Below are positions 62,501 through 64,000 of a stretch of DNA of 64,000 nt, in pieces. The position numbers and the translations under genes were made by a program. Numbering within the stretch: the stretch's first letter is position 1; each line of letters opens with the position of its first letter. The notes under the pieces are model-generated. The model had not been told where the DNA came from and ran no database searches. It saw only the letters and a program-made list of their open reading frames with translations. The DNA lies in assembly GCA_965644315.1 (NCBI GenBank), contig CBFFRQ010000038.1:62001-126000 (forward strand), read 5' to 3'. This DNA is from Caecitellus pseudoparvulus. Lineage: Eukaryota > Bigyra: Bicosoecida.

Positions 62501-64000
62501 GGTTTGATGTCTCCTGACAGCCTGGGACCACGCACGCCAGCTCACCGTGAGGACTCTATGCCTGAACTTGAAGATGATGGGACTTCCCGGCCATTGTGGG
62601 CACTGCGCCGAGCTGCCAGTGCAGTCCTCCAACTGAGCAGCTTGCCCTCCGCTGCTGAACTCGGCCGACTGCCCTGCTCGCCACACTTACTGCGCGCATT
62701 GCGCAGCATGATCCAGTTGCGAGGGCGCGTCGCAGAGCAACAAGGGGCGAACGTGCCTCCACTCATCACGCAGAGCCGTGCGCTGGACGTGGCTTCAGGC
62801 CGCATGGTCCCCACTCCGTACAGCACGAAGCTTGCGTGGCTCAGCGGCGCATTCGTAGAGAGCCGCATGGGGCACCTCCTCGTATCAGGACACGCAGATG
62901 CCGTCATTCTTGAAGGTGTCTATGTTCTGGAGAGCTTGGACGCAGCCTTGCCGGGTCTGCTGGGGTTGCAGGAGCACGCTGAAGCGGCTCTGCGGCGCCT
63001 TCGGCGTGCTTGCCCCTGCCGCCTGCCTGCATCGCGGCAAGAAGCGACGAGGGAGAAACTCCTACTCCTGGGCCAAGCTCCATTCAAATACTGTAACATT
63101 GACCTTGGTCCTTGGCATGCTGCCACTGTGCGCGACCACGTGATGCGCCTCGGGCTGCGCAGTATTCCTGCCGAAAGCGCCCAACTGGGCCGCCAGAGCG
63201 AGACTGGAGCGCTCGCGAGGCAGTCCATTCCGAAGCGCATTGCAGGTCTCTCAGCGGAACGTGTGCTTGGGGCAACCATGGGACAGCTGCAGCGGGCAGC
63301 GTCAATGCGAAGGGCCGAGAGAGTCACATCTGCTGGAGCATCCCGCGTCTCTGCACGTGCGTCAGGCGCCCTCACTGTGCCCACATCGACGAACAGCAGC
63401 GCCGAAGCGCAGCCGTCAGAAGGTGCACACATGGAAGCTAAAGGGCCTTTCCTTTCTTCAAGATCCCTCGAGTTCGAAGCTCCGGAGAAAGAGGATGTGG
63501 GTCGCTCTGACCTTGCCGCCCTACAGGTCGCTGCTGAAGTGGTGCAGCAACTTAACGAAGCATGGGGCCCCGGCCACACCGACATTCGCCCTACTGCCAG
63601 TTCAACACAGGGGGGCGCATGCAGTGCCTGGCAACTGCTCTACGTTCCTCACTTTTGCACTGCGAGTGCTGTAGAGTCTGATGACGCCAGCCACCCTGCC
63701 GTTCGGGCGTGGGCCTGGGCGAAGACGCAGCCAGTCGGCACACCAGAAGCGCAGCGCCTGGCACGTGTTCTCGCAGCAATTGGCACAGCTCTATCGCACG
63801 TAGGGGTCGGACGCGAAGGAGACGCTCTGCGCTCGGAAGCAGTCGCCTGCGCTGCCTTGGTCTGCTTAGGAGCCGCCGTGGTGCTGCTCGGCAAGCGAGC
63901 AGAGACAGATCAATGTCAAACGCAGCAGGAGGCTGGCGTTCAGTTGGAGGTGGCATCCCTGCACCACCAAATCACACGCGTCCTTTTGACTTTCGAGCCG
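59513..64000 (+). CDS. Large uncharacterised protein, 5' end unresolved and 3' end beyond the window
   Basis: From 59854 to the right edge one frame (codons at positions 2 modulo 3) is open for about 1380 codons. An intron at 59791-59853 (gtgagt...cag, 63 nt) links it to an upstream exon that starts near 59513 (TADLAVCRGQWDLVADLVAE). The joined region reads AGRRLLRRVQAAARSAECD, then AATLAQLESNREKKLSI. The protein is rich in Leu/Ala helices with conserved-looking stretches such as RALRYDHHVSCAP, VDALDVQCFLAAAWFHSA, LAWLSGAFVESRMGHLLV and LLLLGQAPFKYCNIDLGPWH, separated by Ser/Thr/Pro linkers. It looks like a helical scaffold. I cannot name a family. The stop codon is not in the window, so the last quarter or more may be missing. 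Confidence 0.65.

Noticed and set aside
1-64000. tRNA, rRNA, CRISPR, transposase, reverse transcriptase
   Set aside because: No T-loop GTTCGA-type box with matching stems, no rRNA core, no spaced palindromic repeats of CRISPR type and no mobile-element protein were recognised on either strand by eye. tRNAscan and Infernal would be decisive.

Overview
The window looks like nuclear DNA of a unicellular eukaryote. It is GC-rich and gene-dense, and coding regions are interrupted by very short spliceosomal introns. The ones I could place are about 63-110 nt, mostly with gtgcgt or gtgagt donors and pyrimidine-cag acceptors. The products are eukaryotic housekeeping proteins: ALG10, a gamma-tubulin complex protein, kinesin, Timeless, LC8 dynein light chain, SMU1, TIM17, stomatin-like protein 2 and an ABCG transporter. 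A calcium-dependent protein kinase with four EF-hands and an NYC1/NOL-like reductase favour an algal or SAR/haptophyte-type protist over an animal or fungus. The species cannot be named from this sequence. I saw no rRNA, tRNA, CRISPR or transposon.

Layout. 1-726 is the 3' part of an aspartic protease (+). 931-3098 is ALG10 (+), tail-to-tail with a gamma-tubulin complex protein (3110-7216, -). A divergent spacer leads to a giant cysteine-rich membrane protein (8496-17733, +) that holds a nearly perfect 198-bp tandem array. From 17.8 to 33.0 kb eight genes in a row lie on the minus strand: NYC1/NOL-like SDR, ankyrin protein, kinesin with a C-terminal chromodomain, METTL13-like methyltransferase, Timeless, LC8, an unknown protein and a CDPK.

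33601-35097 (+) is an unknown, possibly nuclear protein. 35.4-42.1 kb (-) holds stomatin-like protein 2, an unplaced ORF, an NT5DC-type HAD nucleotidase with an extra N-terminal domain, and a citrate-lyase-beta-like protein. 42.8-48.4 kb (+) is an ABCG transporter with a large ectodomain. 49.2-51.2 kb (-) is an endonuclease/exonuclease/phosphatase-family enzyme whose first exon resembles its own C-terminus. 52.0-53.5 kb (+) is an AT-richer cysteine-rich membrane protein; 53.5-54.9 kb (-) is unknown. SMU1 (-) and TIM17 (+) share a 371-bp divergent promoter; TIM17 meets a second ankyrin protein (-) at a shared CTAG stop. From about 59.5 kb to the right edge a long, unrecognised reading frame (+) runs off the window.

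The gene set is mostly unrelated housekeeping functions (secretory glycosylation, microtubules and chromatin, mitochondrial import and membrane, replication fork, splicing), so I do not infer a functional operon. The points most worth following are the kinesin-chromodomain fusion, the higher-order structure of the 198-bp array, the self-similar EEP gene, and convergent genes whose stop codons overlap. Exon boundaries are my own reading of the sequence. They were accepted when splice consensus, phase and family alignment agreed, and they have no transcript support here.
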